DNA from: Gammaproteobacteria bacterium
GTDB taxonomy: Bacteria > Pseudomonadota > Gammaproteobacteria > SZUA-152
Direction: 5' to 3'
DNA length: 64,000 bases
NCBI GenBank assembly: GCA_011321815.1
Contig: DROS01000090.1
Location: 1 to 64,000, forward strand
The notes under the pieces were generated by a model. The model had not been told where the DNA came from. It did not search any database and saw nothing but the letters and a program-made list of their open reading frames with translations. Made by a program: the position numbers and the translations under genes. Shown one piece after another: positions 29,105 through 38,308 of the stretch. Position 1 is the first letter of the stretch. Each line of letters starts with the position of its first letter.

Positions 29105-30597
29105 ACATAACTGAAAACATCATCAGCGACACTTCAGACTGGAGCAGTGACCTTATCCAGCGTTACGACGCCGAAATTTCCCGTATCGCCGCCGATTACG
29201 GCCTCGATACCTATCCCAATCAAATAGAAATCATCAACAGCGAACAAATGATGGACGCCTACTCTTCGGTAGGCATGCCATTGGGGTATCACCATTGGTC
29301 TTTTGGCAAACAATTTCTGGAAACCGAACAGCGTTATCGACGCGGCCAAATGGGCCTGGCCTATGAAATCGTCATCAACTCCAACCCCTGTATTTCTTAT
29401 TTAATGGAAGAAAACAGTATGCCCATGCAGGCACTGGTAATCGCCCACGCCTGTTATGGTCACAATTCTTTTTTCAAGAACAATTACCTGTTCCAAACCT
29501 GGACCAATGCCGACGCCATTATTGACTACCTGTTATTCGCCAAAAAATATGTGTCCGACTGTGAACAACAACACGGTATCGAAGAAGTGGAAGCGGTGCT
29601 GGATTCTTGCCATGCGTTGATGAATTACGGGGTTGATCGTTATAAGCACCCGCCGGGTTTGTCGGCACAGGAAGAAAGTGGCCGCCAAAAAGAACGGGAG
29701 GAATACTTACAGACACAAGTCAATCATCTATGGAGCACAATTCCCGTTAAAGAAAATGCAGATGATACGCCGGAGGAGACTCGCTTCCCCACTGAACCAG
29801 AAGAAAACCTGCTGTATTTTGTCGAAAAAAATGCACCGCTAATGGAGCCATGGAAACGCGAACTGGTGCGCATCGTCAGAAAAATTGCCCAGTATTTTTA
29901 TCCGCAGCGACAAACACAGGTAATGAATGAAGGTTGGGCAACTTTTTGGCACTACACCATTTTAAATACCCTTTATGACGAGGGCTTTGTTACTGACGGC
30001 TTCATGATGGAGTTTTTGCAATCGCACACCAACGTTATCGCCCAGCCTGCGTTTGACAGCCCGTACTACTCCGGTATTAACCCGTACACACTTGGCTTTA
30101 ACATGTTCAAGGATTTGCGCCGTGTTTGTGAAAACCCCAGCGATGAAGACAGAAGCTGGTTTCCGGATATTGCCGGCAATGACTGGCAAAAAACCCTGGA
30201 CTTCGCCATGCGCAATTTCAAGGATGAAAGTTTTATCCGTCAGTTTTTGTCTCCCCGGCTGATTCGTGAGCTGAGGTTGTTTTCCGTACTGGACGATGAC
30301 GAACAGGATGAACTCGAAATAAGCGCTATTCACGATGAAAGTGGCTACCGGCATATTCGTGCTGCACTCGCCAAACAATATGATCTGTCCATGCGCGAGC
30401 CCAATATTCAGATTTACAATGTGGATTTACGCGGTGACAGGTCTCTGACCCTGCGACATATTCCGCAAGCACGCCGTCCATTGAACCGAGACACCAACGA
30501 GGTTATACGACACTTGTCACGCCTCTGGGGATTCCCGGTTCACATTGAAACGATAAACGAAACCGGGGCAGAAAATATTACGGCGTCTGGTTATTAG
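29101..30597 (+). CDS. ycgB: SpoVR family protein (YcgB-like)
   Basis: 498 residues, typical for the family. Landmarks: QRYRRGQMGLAYEIVINSNPC near residue 78, VIAHACYGHNSFFKNNYLF near 122, and MNEGWATFWHYTILN near 275, the last having the metal-protease-like EGWAxxxH arrangement found in all SpoVR proteins. It follows yeaH with an ATGA overlap. PrkA, YeaH and SpoVR form a conserved stress module. Third and last gene of the operon; the next gene is convergent. Confidence 0.93.
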   Translation: MNITENIISDTSDWSSDLIQRYDAEISRIAADYGLDTYPNQIEIINSEQMMDAYSSVGMPLGYHHWSFGKQFLETEQRYRRGQMGLAYEIVINSNPCISYLMEENSMPMQALVIAHACYGHNSFFKNNYLFQTWTNADAIIDYLLFAKKYVSDCEQQHGIEEVEAVLDSCHALMNYGVDRYKHPPGLSAQEESGRQKEREEYLQTQVNHLWSTIPVKENADDTPEETRFPTEPEENLLYFVEKNAPLMEPWKRELVRIVRKIAQYFYPQRQTQVMNEGWATFWHYTILNTLYDEGFVTDGFMMEFLQSHTNVIAQPAFDSPYYSGINPYTLGFNMFKDLRRVCENPSDEDRSWFPDIAGNDWQKTLDFAMRNFKDESFIRQFLSPRLIRELRLFSVLDDDEQDELEISAIHDESGYRHIRAALAKQYDLSMREPNIQIYNVDLRGDRSLTLRHIPQARRPLNRDTNEVIRHLSRLWGFPVHIETINETGAENITASGY

Positions 30598-30627
30598 AGG
30601 CTATTAAGATTTAATCCTCCACAAGCC

Positions 30628-31212
30628 TTAAACCCCCAGCTTGGCTTCAAGTTTTTTAATCTTACGCCCCATTTCCACCGAGATTTTTGCCAGCTCCTGG
30701 CGCAGAAATATGTTCTCGATATTCATTTCCAGTTGAAAGGCCAGCCGTTCCAGAATATCGCGGTCGGCATCATTAAAATTGCCATGCCCCTTGTTCAACA
30801 TTTGAATCGCACCCACCACCTTTTTGGTAGTAACACCATGTACCGGTACACACAGAGCATTGCGTGTCACAAAACCGGTTTTTACTGCGACAATATCATG
30901 CGCTCCCACCTGATCTTCCAGATCATCCTCGATAACAAATTCACCCTTGGACATCACCCGGCCAACAATGGAGTTTTTGGTGGGCACTTGTAATTGTTTT
31001 TCGCTCAATCCCGTGCCGCATTGCAACCAGGCTTTTTCATCTACCGGGTCGAGAATAAAAATACTGCACCGTTCCGCGCCCAATGCTCTGGGCATAATGT
31101 CAACAAAAAACTGTAACAGCTGCCGGTTACCCGCCTCACGCCAAGCCTTTTCCATGAGCTGCTGCTTTTTGCGCAACTGCCCAAGTTTTTTCTCCATGAG
31201 TGCTCTATCCAT
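30628..31212 (-). CDS. GAF domain protein
   Basis: 194 residues. A helical N-terminus (LGQLRKKQQLMEKAWREAGN) leads into a GAF domain: RALGAERCSIFILDP, SIVGRVMSKGEFVIEDD, TRNALCVPVHG and VVGAIQMLNKG. The C-terminal coiled helix (LAKISVEMGRKIKKLEAKLG) suggests dimerisation. No output domain is present, so it is probably a ligand-sensing adaptor. It could be involved in signalling with neighbours of unknown type. The start might be MEKKLG, five codons in. Confidence 0.8.
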   Translation of the reverse strand: MDRALMEKKLGQLRKKQQLMEKAWREAGNRQLLQFFVDIMPRALGAERCSIFILDPVDEKAWLQCGTGLSEKQLQVPTKNSIVGRVMSKGEFVIEDDLEDQVGAHDIVAVKTGFVTRNALCVPVHGVTTKKVVGAIQMLNKGHGNFNDADRDILERLAFQLEMNIENIFLRQELAKISVEMGRKIKKLEAKLGV

Positions 31213-31865
31213 TTTTGTATGCCTTCATCATTTCAAGACCTCCTGCTAAAGCCAGAGCGGAAAAAAACTGAAACGCTTAAAAGTGGCCAGAATATAGTGC
31301 CTATCGGCAACATCAGCCAACAACTAAAGTGTGGTATTTTTCACAAAACACATGTGACGTTGACAATACTGCCTGTTGGATTGTGCTGCACCCGTAACGC
31401 CTGGGATTCAGATCTGATGTACGCTCTGTTCGCCTCATGGCGGCATGGAAACTCCTTGCAACAGGGTGGCGACTCGCACCATTTCGCTTCGCCATGAAAC
31501 AAATATACGATCTGAACGATTTGCCAAAAACTGCCAAAAAACCGGCGCACACGGCTCTGACTGTCATGCCGGAAAATAATCCTAAATTAACCAGCCACCG
31601 CTGAAGCCTGCCAAATCCAGGCATATGCCCTCTGGCCGCATCACCATTTCGCAAAACTCATAAGCTGGTACGTATCTTGTATCTGTCTGGGCGAACAGGC
31701 ACAAATACGTTTGGGTCACGAAGTAATGTCACAGTCAGATTGATTGACCATCATCCCGGTCTGACCCTGGCACACCATTCCCGGCCATCGTTTCAATTTC
31801 CCATTGCCTGCACCAGCACCCGAGGCGGCTCACAATGGGCTCGCCCACGATCAGGAGGACACACC
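31213..31865. other. 653-bp region without a convincing gene
   Basis: Several short open frames occur on both strands (e.g. 31313-31654 minus) but none has a plausible ribosome site with a recognisable product. No terminator, tRNA or repeat is seen. Confidence 0.4.
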
Positions 31866-32057
31866 ATGATGGCATTTATGGTTGAAATAGTGATTACCGC
31901 ATTCGCCTTCGGCGGCATCCTGGGAGCAGTGGTTGCATTGCATCTCAGCACCCACCTGAAACAGACGGAAGATGCCCGCAAGCCCACGGAACTCAATCCG
32001 GTTCCCGTGGACATCACTTCGCGCCGGGCAGTCAGCAGAAAAAAACACCATCACTGA
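31866..32057 (+). CDS. small single-pass membrane protein, 63 residues
   Basis: ATG 31866 is preceded by AGGAGG (31853-31858), a near-perfect ribosome site at 7-bp spacing, which decides this start against a longer in-frame one at 31677. The product has one membrane helix (VEIVITAFAFGGILGAVVAL) and a basic cytoplasmic-type tail ending in RKKHHH. Function unknown. A symmetric terminator follows directly. Confidence 0.65.
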   Translation: MMAFMVEIVITAFAFGGILGAVVALHLSTHLKQTEDARKPTELNPVPVDITSRRAVSRKKHHH

Positions 32058-32070
32058 AACCATCGCACAA

Positions 32071-32106
32071 AATAGAAAGGGCGACCAAACGGCCGCCCTT
32101 TCTATT
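32071..32106. terminator. bidirectional rho-independent terminator
   Basis: AATAGAAAGGGCG (32071-32083) and CGCCCTTTCTATT (32094-32106) are perfect complements, with A- and T-rich flanks. It separates the small membrane protein gene from the convergent PilZ gene. Confidence 0.8.
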
Positions 32107-32136
32107 TCGACATGTTCGGCTGTATGCCCACCTGCA

Positions 32137-32403
32137 TCAATCATCCGTCAAAAAACGCAGCCCCACACCATCAGGCTCAACACGCACCACTTCCATTTGT
32201 ACCCGGGGCGGGTCTTCCATTTCCCCTTGTACCTGACCTTCCACGACGGAGCCTATCGGTGGTAATGCCGCACCATCCGTTACCACAAAAACACCACTTT
32301 CGGAGATGTCTCGCGTCAACAGCACCACAGACGCCATGGCAGGGTGGCTGATTTTTACTTCAAGAACCAGCGCAGTACGTGGATGCTTGCGTTGTTCGTT
32401 CAT
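32137..32403 (-). CDS. PilZ domain protein
   Basis: 88 residues. The c-di-GMP-binding motif RKHPRTALVLEV (RxxxR) near the N-terminus and DISESGVFV (D/NxSxxG) near residue 32 are both present, so it can bind c-di-GMP. A stand-alone PilZ of this size usually acts as an adaptor for motility or secretion. Its start is 19 bp after the VOC gene stop on the same strand, so the two may be cotranscribed. Confidence 0.87.
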   Translation of the reverse strand: MNEQRKHPRTALVLEVKISHPAMASVVLLTRDISESGVFVVTDGAALPPIGSVVEGQVQGEMEDPPRVQMEVVRVEPDGVGLRFLTDD

Positions 32404-32422
32404 TTATTTCCCATCCCGCGTT

Positions 32423-32851
32423 CTATTCCGGCAGCCAAATAAACTCCACCCGGATGCCACTGGGCTCGTAACACATCATGTGCACCATGGGCCCGTCACG
32501 CAACAGTTCCGGGGGGAATTCGATGCGTGCTCCCGATGCCTGCACCCGTGCAAATACCGACGCCAGCGCAGCACGACTCGCCACCCGAAAAGCCACATGG
32601 TGCAAACCAACATTATGTTGGTGATCAAACGACTGGGCCGACTCAGCGCCAACAGCCTGCCACAGGGTCACCATCACTGTGCCATCGCTGACAAAAACCG
32701 CCGGGTACTCTGGTACCCGGCGCACTTCCTGCCAACCCAGCACTTCAATAAAAAAAGCCGCTGATTCTGCCAAATGGCTTACCGTCAACCCAAGGTGGTG
32801 CACACCCTGGGTCACCACCGGGTCTGAATCCGCTGTATTGTCGCCGACCAT
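32423..32851 (-). CDS. VOC family (glyoxalase/bleomycin-resistance-like) protein
   Basis: 142 residues with two beta-alpha-beta-beta-beta modules: VHHLGLTVSHLAESAAFFIEVLGW at the start, HHVAFRVASRAALASVFARVQ in the second, and IRVEFIWLPE at the end. The metal ligands (His at HHLGL, Glu in VEF) are present. Substrate unknown. The N-terminus MVGDNTADSDPV is unusual but has an AGGAGA (minus strand) before ATG. Confidence 0.78.
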   Translation of the reverse strand: MVGDNTADSDPVVTQGVHHLGLTVSHLAESAAFFIEVLGWQEVRRVPEYPAVFVSDGTVMVTLWQAVGAESAQSFDHQHNVGLHHVAFRVASRAALASVFARVQASGARIEFPPELLRDGPMVHMMCYEPSGIRVEFIWLPE

Positions 32852-33123
32852 ATGCCTCTCCTGTCAATAATGCCCCCTATGCACCTGATATTCACCCATA
32901 AATGACAGGAAAATAACGGTTGGCATGTACTGGGGGATCAGCTACTCTTCTTTATGTACAGTCTCATTACGGCAGATCAGGCCGCTCTGTTTAGCCCTGC
33001 TTGAACCACAGTTGGACCTTGGCTTTAAATTCCCCGCTAACTGCTCGCCCCATCTACCTCCTGACACTCTGCAACACCACACTATATTGATCAAGCAAGA
33101 TGAAAAAAAGGTAGGACAACATT

Positions 33124-33327
33124 ATGGCTACAGGCACAGTAAAATGGTTTAACGAATCCAAAGGTTTCGGTTTCATCGCACAAGACGATGGCGGCGAAGA
33201 CGTTTTTGTACATTACAGCGCCATCAGTGGCGGCGGCTTCAAAACGCTGACGGAAAACCAGAAAGTGACGTTTGAATTGCAACAGGGCCCTAAAGGCCCA
33301 CAGGCTGCTGAAGTGGTTCCTGAATAG
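33124..33327 (+). CDS. CspA-family cold shock protein (first copy)
   Basis: 67 residues: [28 protein letters not shown] with the RNP1/RNP2 aromatic residues, and ending EVVPE. Binds single-stranded RNA/DNA and melts secondary structure. It is close to but distinct from the second copy at 35227 (differences mainly after residue 20). A long 5' region (32852-33123) would give a long leader as in cspA, and a terminator follows at 33375. Confidence 0.93.
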   Translation: MATGTVKWFNESKGFGFIAQDDGGEDVFVHYSAISGGGFKTLTENQKVTFELQQGPKGPQAAEVVPE

Positions 33328-33374
33328 GCTGTCGCACCACTGTTCGGCTTCCGCCGCGCGTAAATATCCGCTTA

Positions 33375-33402
33375 AAAACCCCGGCCTGTTCGGGGTTTTT
33401 TA
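33375..33402 (+). terminator. rho-independent terminator after the first csp gene
   Basis: AAACCCCGGCCTGTTCGGGGTTTTTT: an AACCCCG/CGGGGTT stem and a T6 run, about 50 bp after the cold-shock protein stop. Confidence 0.85.
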
Positions 33403-33515
33403 TTGGCCGCCACAAACCCACCCGCTCCGCGCCTAAAGTCTCGATCTGTTTGCGCCGAAAGTTCCTGAAGAGCCCGCCATTTCTACTGGGGCACGAAAAG
33501 GAAACAGAATAAACT

Positions 33516-35075
33516 GTGAGCACCAATGCCACCATTTCCATCGAGAAACTGACCGCCCAGCCTCTCCCCATCTTTGAGCACTCGGCACGTGCTTTTCGCA
33601 AAGTGGGCAGCGAAGGGGGTAATACCTTTGAGAACTACGGCGACATTATTCTTAAGGACCCGGGGCTGGCGCTGCATACATTGAACCAACTGCGGAGCGG
33701 CGCAAACAAATCCCTGCATGCAGAAATATCCAGCATGGCGCAGGCAACAATGCTGTTGGGTGTAAACCGCAGCAAACGACTCACTGTAGGCCACCCCCAA
33801 CTGGAACGCACGCTCAGTGGCTTTGCAAAAACGGGTTATATCCGCACCGCCTGCCGCGCCTTTCATGCCGCCTTTCAAGCCTGGGACTGGGCACATATCA
33901 AAAATGACCATGCCCCCGATGAAATATTGCTGGCCACCCTGTTGCACGATGTGGCGGAAATGGCCCTGTGGGTCGCCGCACCGGAGCAAATGCACCAATT
34001 CCGCAAACTGATGCTCAAGGATGGCCTGCCCACCGATGAAGCCCAATACATTGCGTTCGGTGCAAGTCTGGAACATTTCAGCCGTGAAATTGCCGCCCGC
34101 TGGCATTTACCCGGGCTGGTGAATGATGCGCTACGACCGGAAAATGCCCATCAGCCACGGGTGCGCGGTGTCATGTTGGCCGTGCAACTGGCCCGCAGTA
34201 CTGAGCGTGGCTGGTACTGGGAAAAAACCGAGCGCGTGCTGCCGCAAATTGCCGATTACCTCTGTGCACCACTGGAGGAAGTCATTTCACATGTGCATCA
34301 AAATGCCGTGCGAGCCGCCCGTGAGGCACCGTTTTACAGTGCGCGACACGCTGCCGCTCTGCTTCCCATGCTGCCCGGCGGAGAAGCACTCATCATTGAA
34401 GATGAGTTCCCCGAAGCAGAGGCCGAAATCGAAGCCGCGAAAAAACCGACTGTGGACGAAATTGTGGCGCCATCGGGACCAGCCACTGAAAAACAGCCCC
34501 CACCATCAGACATCCGCCAAAACAGCGGTCCCACCGCATCAGAACCTATGGCGCAGGTATGCCTGCTCCCCCAGGCCGGTATTTTCACCCAGACCCTGCA
34601 CGACTTGCACAAAGGCATGGGCAAAATGACGCTCAACGAATTGATGCGTAAAACTGTACACGGCATGCACGACGGCATCGGCCTTAACCGCGTGGTGTTT
34701 TGTGTGCTGAGTCAGAAACGTGAAAAACTCGTCTCGCGTTACATGCTGGGCAGTGACAATGACCCGGCATTCAGCCGTTTTGAAATTCTCCTGGACAAAC
34801 CCCACTTGTTCACCCGGTTGATGGAAAAGCAGGTCAGCCTGTGGATCAACGATGATAATCGTAAAAAATTCTGGCCATTGATGCCCGATGACGTTAAAAC
34901 ATTGATCAAAACCAACAGTTTTTTCGCTATGTCCATCCATGTACGCGAAAAACCGGTCGGCCTGTTTTACGCTGATCGGCGCAGTCTGAATTGCAAATTG
35001 GATGAACAAGCCTATAAACAATTCCGTAAATTGTGCCAATTTGCGGCTAAAGGCCTTGCAAACCTCGCAAAATGA
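33516..35075 (+). CDS. HDOD domain protein with C-terminal GAF-like domain
   Basis: 519 residues from GTG 33516 (GGAA 14 bp upstream is a weak ribosome site). Residues ~10-260 are an HDOD domain (IILKDPGLALHTLNQL, EISSMAQATMLLGV, EILLATLLHDVAEMALW). Then a proline/acid-rich linker (~270-345) and a C-terminal ~150-residue segment with GIGLNRVVFCVLSQKREKL and FAMSIHVREKPVGLFYADRR, typical of GAF sensors. HDOD proteins connect second-messenger or stress signalling to output; this one has no catalytic HD residues visible. Flanked by two cold-shock protein genes, which may be coincidental. Confidence 0.8.
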   Translation: MSTNATISIEKLTAQPLPIFEHSARAFRKVGSEGGNTFENYGDIILKDPGLALHTLNQLRSGANKSLHAEISSMAQATMLLGVNRSKRLTVGHPQLERTLSGFAKTGYIRTACRAFHAAFQAWDWAHIKNDHAPDEILLATLLHDVAEMALWVAAPEQMHQFRKLMLKDGLPTDEAQYIAFGASLEHFSREIAARWHLPGLVNDALRPENAHQPRVRGVMLAVQLARSTERGWYWEKTERVLPQIADYLCAPLEEVISHVHQNAVRAAREAPFYSARHAAALLPMLPGGEALIIEDEFPEAEAEIEAAKKPTVDEIVAPSGPATEKQPPPSDIRQNSGPTASEPMAQVCLLPQAGIFTQTLHDLHKGMGKMTLNELMRKTVHGMHDGIGLNRVVFCVLSQKREKLVSRYMLGSDNDPAFSRFEILLDKPHLFTRLMEKQVSLWINDDNRKKFWPLMPDDVKTLIKTNSFFAMSIHVREKPVGLFYADRRSLNCKLDEQAYKQFRKLCQFAAKGLANLAK

Positions 35076-35226
35076 GGCATTTATCCGAAATTAGCGCTAT
35101 ACTCCGGGCCAAGCAGTGGTAATGGTGCCGCATCGTATGATGCATCTACACCGTACGATGCTTGGAAGGACGTTTAAAAGTACGTTTGAAATTTTGCAAG
35201 TACAGAGAAAACAAAGGTAAAAAGTT

Positions 35227-35430
35227 ATGGCTACAGGCACAGTAAAATGGTTCAACGAAAGCAAGGGCTTCGGCTTTATCGCGCCCGATGATGGTGGTGA
35301 CGACTTGTTCGTACACTTCAGCGCAATCCAGGGTGGCGGTTTCAAAACCCTGAACGAAGGCCAAAAGGTGAGCTTCGAAACCGAACAAGGCCCGAAAGGT
35401 CCCGCAGCAGGTAACGTTGTTCCCGAATAA
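35227..35430 (+). CDS. CspA-family cold shock protein (second copy)
   Basis: 67 residues, [20 protein letters not shown]..., [13 protein letters not shown], ending NVVPE. Aromatic RNA-binding residues are intact. It shares its first 19 residues with the copy at 33124 and about 70% overall. A ~130-bp upstream region with short repeats (GTACGATG twice, GTACGTTT) and a terminator after the stop suggest an independent unit. Confidence 0.93.
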   Translation: MATGTVKWFNESKGFGFIAPDDGGDDLFVHFSAIQGGGFKTLNEGQKVSFETEQGPKGPAAGNVVPE

Positions 35431-35455
35431 CGCCTGTCGCACAGTTGACCCAAGG

Positions 35456-35484
35456 AACCCTGCCACCCGGCGGGGTTTTTTTAT
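35456..35484 (+). terminator. rho-independent terminator after the second csp gene
   Basis: AACCCTGCC and GGCGGGGTT form a stem (one G-U pair) followed by T7. 25 bp after the cold-shock gene stop. Confidence 0.85.
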
Positions 35485-35558
35485 TTTTACACGGTGGAAT
35501 TTACACAACAACCCTCGCACCGCTCAGCATAAACCCGCAGAAAATACACAAAGGAAAA

Positions 35559-35843
35559 ATGATGCTGGATGTAAATGAATACTTTGATGGCAAAGTCAAA
35601 TCCATTGCCTTTCAAACCACAACGCTGCCCGCCACAGTTGGTGTGATGCAAGCGGGTGAGTATGAATTTAATACCGCAAAAAAAGAAACCGTATCCGTTA
35701 TCACCGGTGCGCTCACCGTAAAATTACCCAACAACGCTGAATGGCAGACCTTTTACCCAGGTGACCGTTTCATCGTCGATGCACAACAGCAATTTCAGCT
35801 TAAAGTCGATAGTGATACCGCCTATCTTTGCACCTACGAGTAA
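35559..35843 (+). CDS. ppnP: pyrimidine/purine nucleoside phosphorylase (PpnP/YaiE)
   Basis: 94 residues, the family length. [55 protein letters not shown] and the terminal YLCTYE are the conserved cupin-fold segments of this family, which phosphorolyses diverse nucleosides. AAGGAAAA precedes two adjacent ATGs (35559 and 35562); I chose the first. Confidence 0.9.
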   Translation: MMLDVNEYFDGKVKSIAFQTTTLPATVGVMQAGEYEFNTAKKETVSVITGALTVKLPNNAEWQTFYPGDRFIVDAQQQFQLKVDSDTAYLCTYE

Positions 35844-35925
35844 ATGCCTTCGGGGTTATTGCGCTGAGGGTTTCCGAACAAGAGTGAAACACTTATGGTG
35901 TTCCCCGCACGAAAACAGCCCAAAA

Positions 35926-36615
35926 TCAACAAGGAACGATTTTAAACTCATATACATCTTCCATACCCATCAGGCTTTGCGCCAACTGACGGAAGTCATT
36001 TTGGTTTTTTGAGCGGATAGTCATCTCATATTCGAAATTTTTGCCCTCATTGTCCAGTGTATAGCTGGACTCAAAGGCGAGGATATTGTGCTGGGAAATC
36101 AGCTGGCGTAATGCGTCTTCGTCCAGACTGTGTTTTGAACGGATAAACCGCACCGTAAACTTGGCATACATCTGCGAAGGCAGCCGGTTTTCAACCCAGC
36201 GGAAAAATGACAGCGTCACCACCGTTATTATCACGGCCAGAAATGCCGGGTAATAAAGCCCCAGGCCGATGACGATGCCAATGGAAGCCGTCATCCAGAT
36301 TGATGCCGCCGTGGTCAGGCCACGTACCGTCAAGCCTTCTTTAATGATCACTCCGGCACCTAAAAACCCGATACCGGTCATAATGCCCTGTGCCATGCGC
36401 GAAGGATCAGCCCGCACCGTATCCAGAAATTGCGCGGGCACCAACGCCCATTGGTACACCATTAAAATCATCAGCAAGCTCGATGAAACACAAACCAGGG
36501 CATGTGTACGAAACCCCGCTTCACGGCCATGCAATGCCCGTTCTATGCCAATAATGCCGCCCGCCAACAAGGCCAGAAACAAACGTGATGTCATCAAGGT
36601 GTAATCAAATTCCAT
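35926..36615 (-). CDS. MgtC/SapB family membrane protein
   Basis: 229 residues. Four to five hydrophobic helices at the N-terminus with the MgtC signature GGIIGIERALHGREAGFRTHALVC near residue 18 and GIGFLGAGVIIKEG near 77. A cytoplasmic C-terminal ACT-like domain (FTVRFIRSKHSLDEDALRQLI, YEMTIRSKNQNDFRQLAQSL) follows. MgtC-type proteins act in magnesium limitation and virulence. A GGGGAGG three bases before ATG 36615 decides that start over 36663. Confidence 0.88.
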   Translation of the reverse strand: MEFDYTLMTSRLFLALLAGGIIGIERALHGREAGFRTHALVCVSSSLLMILMVYQWALVPAQFLDTVRADPSRMAQGIMTGIGFLGAGVIIKEGLTVRGLTTAASIWMTASIGIVIGLGLYYPAFLAVIITVVTLSFFRWVENRLPSQMYAKFTVRFIRSKHSLDEDALRQLISQHNILAFESSYTLDNEGKNFEYEMTIRSKNQNDFRQLAQSLMGMEDVYEFKIVPC

Positions 36616-36775
36616 AAACCTCCCCACCCCCTGAATGATTTTCCTGTAATCAGGCAACGTCACCCACTGACGTTAACCGACTCCCCTACATTACAGAATA
36701 GCGGCTGCAAGCGCTTAATAATGACAACAGGTGGACGAAATATTAATATCGGGTACATCACCGGCCACAAAAACC

Positions 36776-37294
36776 ATGCCCACCCAATCATTTTATATAA
36801 TAAAAATCATTTTCTACACATTGTTGATTGGTATTACGCTTGGCGTGAGCGGATGCTCCTCCACGTCGGTCAAACGCACAAGCGCTTCAGACATCACTGT
36901 CTTCGGCAAGCCCGGTAGCCAAACCCGACAGCAAGCCGCATTGTCCAGACACTACTCAGCCTGGAAAAGCACGCCTTACAAACTGGGCGGCCTCAGCAAG
37001 ACGGGCGTCGATTGCTCCGGGTTTGTGCATGTAACCTTTCGTGACGTATTCAATAAACAAACACCGCGCTCCACCGAACAACTTGCCCAATCCGGAAAAG
37101 CGGTCACCCAAAAATCCCTGACATTTGGGGACCTGGTTTTTTTCAAGACCGGCCGTACGCAACGTCATGTCGGAATATACATCAAAGACGGGAAATTCAT
37201 CCACGCCTCAAGCTCCCGGGGCGTCATACAATCATCACTAAACTCTGCTTACTGGTCACGACATTATTGGAAAGCACGACGCATTTCCAAATGA
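36776..37294 (+). CDS. NlpC/P60 family lipoprotein peptidase
   Basis: 172 residues from MPTQSFYIIKIIFYT. Signal with lipobox LGVSGC. The catalytic Cys is in VDCSGFVHVTF and the His in RHVGIYIKDGKFIHAS. The family cleaves D-glutamyl-meso-DAP bonds in peptidoglycan. YKLGGLSKTG precedes the Cys, as in NlpC/Spr. A longer frame from GTG 36731 has no better start. Convergent with ChaN. Confidence 0.88.
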   Translation: MPTQSFYIIKIIFYTLLIGITLGVSGCSSTSVKRTSASDITVFGKPGSQTRQQAALSRHYSAWKSTPYKLGGLSKTGVDCSGFVHVTFRDVFNKQTPRSTEQLAQSGKAVTQKSLTFGDLVFFKTGRTQRHVGIYIKDGKFIHASSSRGVIQSSLNSAYWSRHYWKARRISK

Positions 37295-37323
37295 GTTGAT
37301 GCGCTTACGGACAGCATGCCCGG

Positions 37324-38295
37324 CTATTTTTTGGATTTCATATGTTGTCTGAATCGCTCACAAGGGTCCGGGCGATCGGCCCGTGGCGTAAACCACACAT
37401 AATCAAACGGCAATTTATCTGCGCCCCATTGTGCGGCATAGGCCTCGACATCGGTGATGTCCGCCTGCACTTCCACCCAGGCAATCGCCAGTAGATTATT
37501 TTGCGCATTCGACGGCAAATAAAACGGCGCTCCACGGTCCTTGCGCACATGGCCTGATCCCGCCACCAGCACATGCGTTTCCACATTATCCTGACCAGCA
37601 AATGCCTGAACCATTTGTGCATCTTTGGCGCGCTGCATCAGCATCATGGCTTCGGTCATTTTTTCATTGATCATGCCACAATGTGAGCCTTCAATTTCTT
37701 TGCGGGAGGCAGCCACCTGGTCTGCGGGCAAGATGTTGTCATCCAGCATGGTTTTAATTTCGGGAGGCAACGCGGATTCACCCTCACGGATAATCAGCAT
37801 GATTTTCTGCCGGTCAAAATTAGCGGGCAGTATGGTATAGCCCACCTTTATTACCGCATCAAAAATGTCAGCATAAAACTGTTGGTATCCCCAACGGGTT
37901 TTAATGTGGTCCAGGCCGGCAATCAGTGATTCTGCGGAATCATGCTTTTTTCCGGCAATAATCTGGCCCTGTTGTTGCGAGATCATTTCAAAAGCAACCA
38001 CTGCTGAGCGTTGGTGGTCACGCAATACATCAATTGCCCAGACTTGGTTTTGATGGTGTACCTGGTTGTCATGGGTTTCGCCCAACATCAGATAACGGCT
38101 CCTGACAATACGTTCGGCAAGTTGCTGTTTACTGACAAACTGCCCGGCATTCACATCCCATATTTTTCCCACCAATGGGTGATTCGTTAACAGCATTTTT
38201 TTGGCGATACCGGTTTTTTTCTGCGGCGGTTCCGGTAACAGACTGCACGCCGCCAGCGCCAAAGCGCCGAACACCATCAGCAAAAGACGTTTCAT
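37324..38295 (-). CDS. ChaN-family haem-binding lipoprotein
   Basis: 323 residues with a lipobox (ALALAACSLL). Core ChaN segments: YLMLGETHDNQVHH, VAFEMISQQQGQ, GYTILPANFDRQKI, SHCGMINEKMTEAMM and HVLVAGSGHVRKDRG. ChaN (Campylobacter) binds haem at the membrane surface. First-line alternative: a DUF399 erythromycin-esterase-like fold. It ends 29 bp from the convergent NlpC gene. Confidence 0.85.
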   Translation of the reverse strand: MKRLLLMVFGALALAACSLLPEPPQKKTGIAKKMLLTNHPLVGKIWDVNAGQFVSKQQLAERIVRSRYLMLGETHDNQVHHQNQVWAIDVLRDHQRSAVVAFEMISQQQGQIIAGKKHDSAESLIAGLDHIKTRWGYQQFYADIFDAVIKVGYTILPANFDRQKIMLIIREGESALPPEIKTMLDDNILPADQVAASRKEIEGSHCGMINEKMTEAMMLMQRAKDAQMVQAFAGQDNVETHVLVAGSGHVRKDRGAPFYLPSNAQNNLLAIAWVEVQADITDVEAYAAQWGADKLPFDYVWFTPRADRPDPCERFRQHMKSKK

Positions 38296-38308
38296 ATCAT
38301 GTTCATCA

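Noticed and set aside
31313-31654. 113-residue minus-strand open frame
   Set aside because: No ribosome site, composition not gene-like, no recognisable motif.
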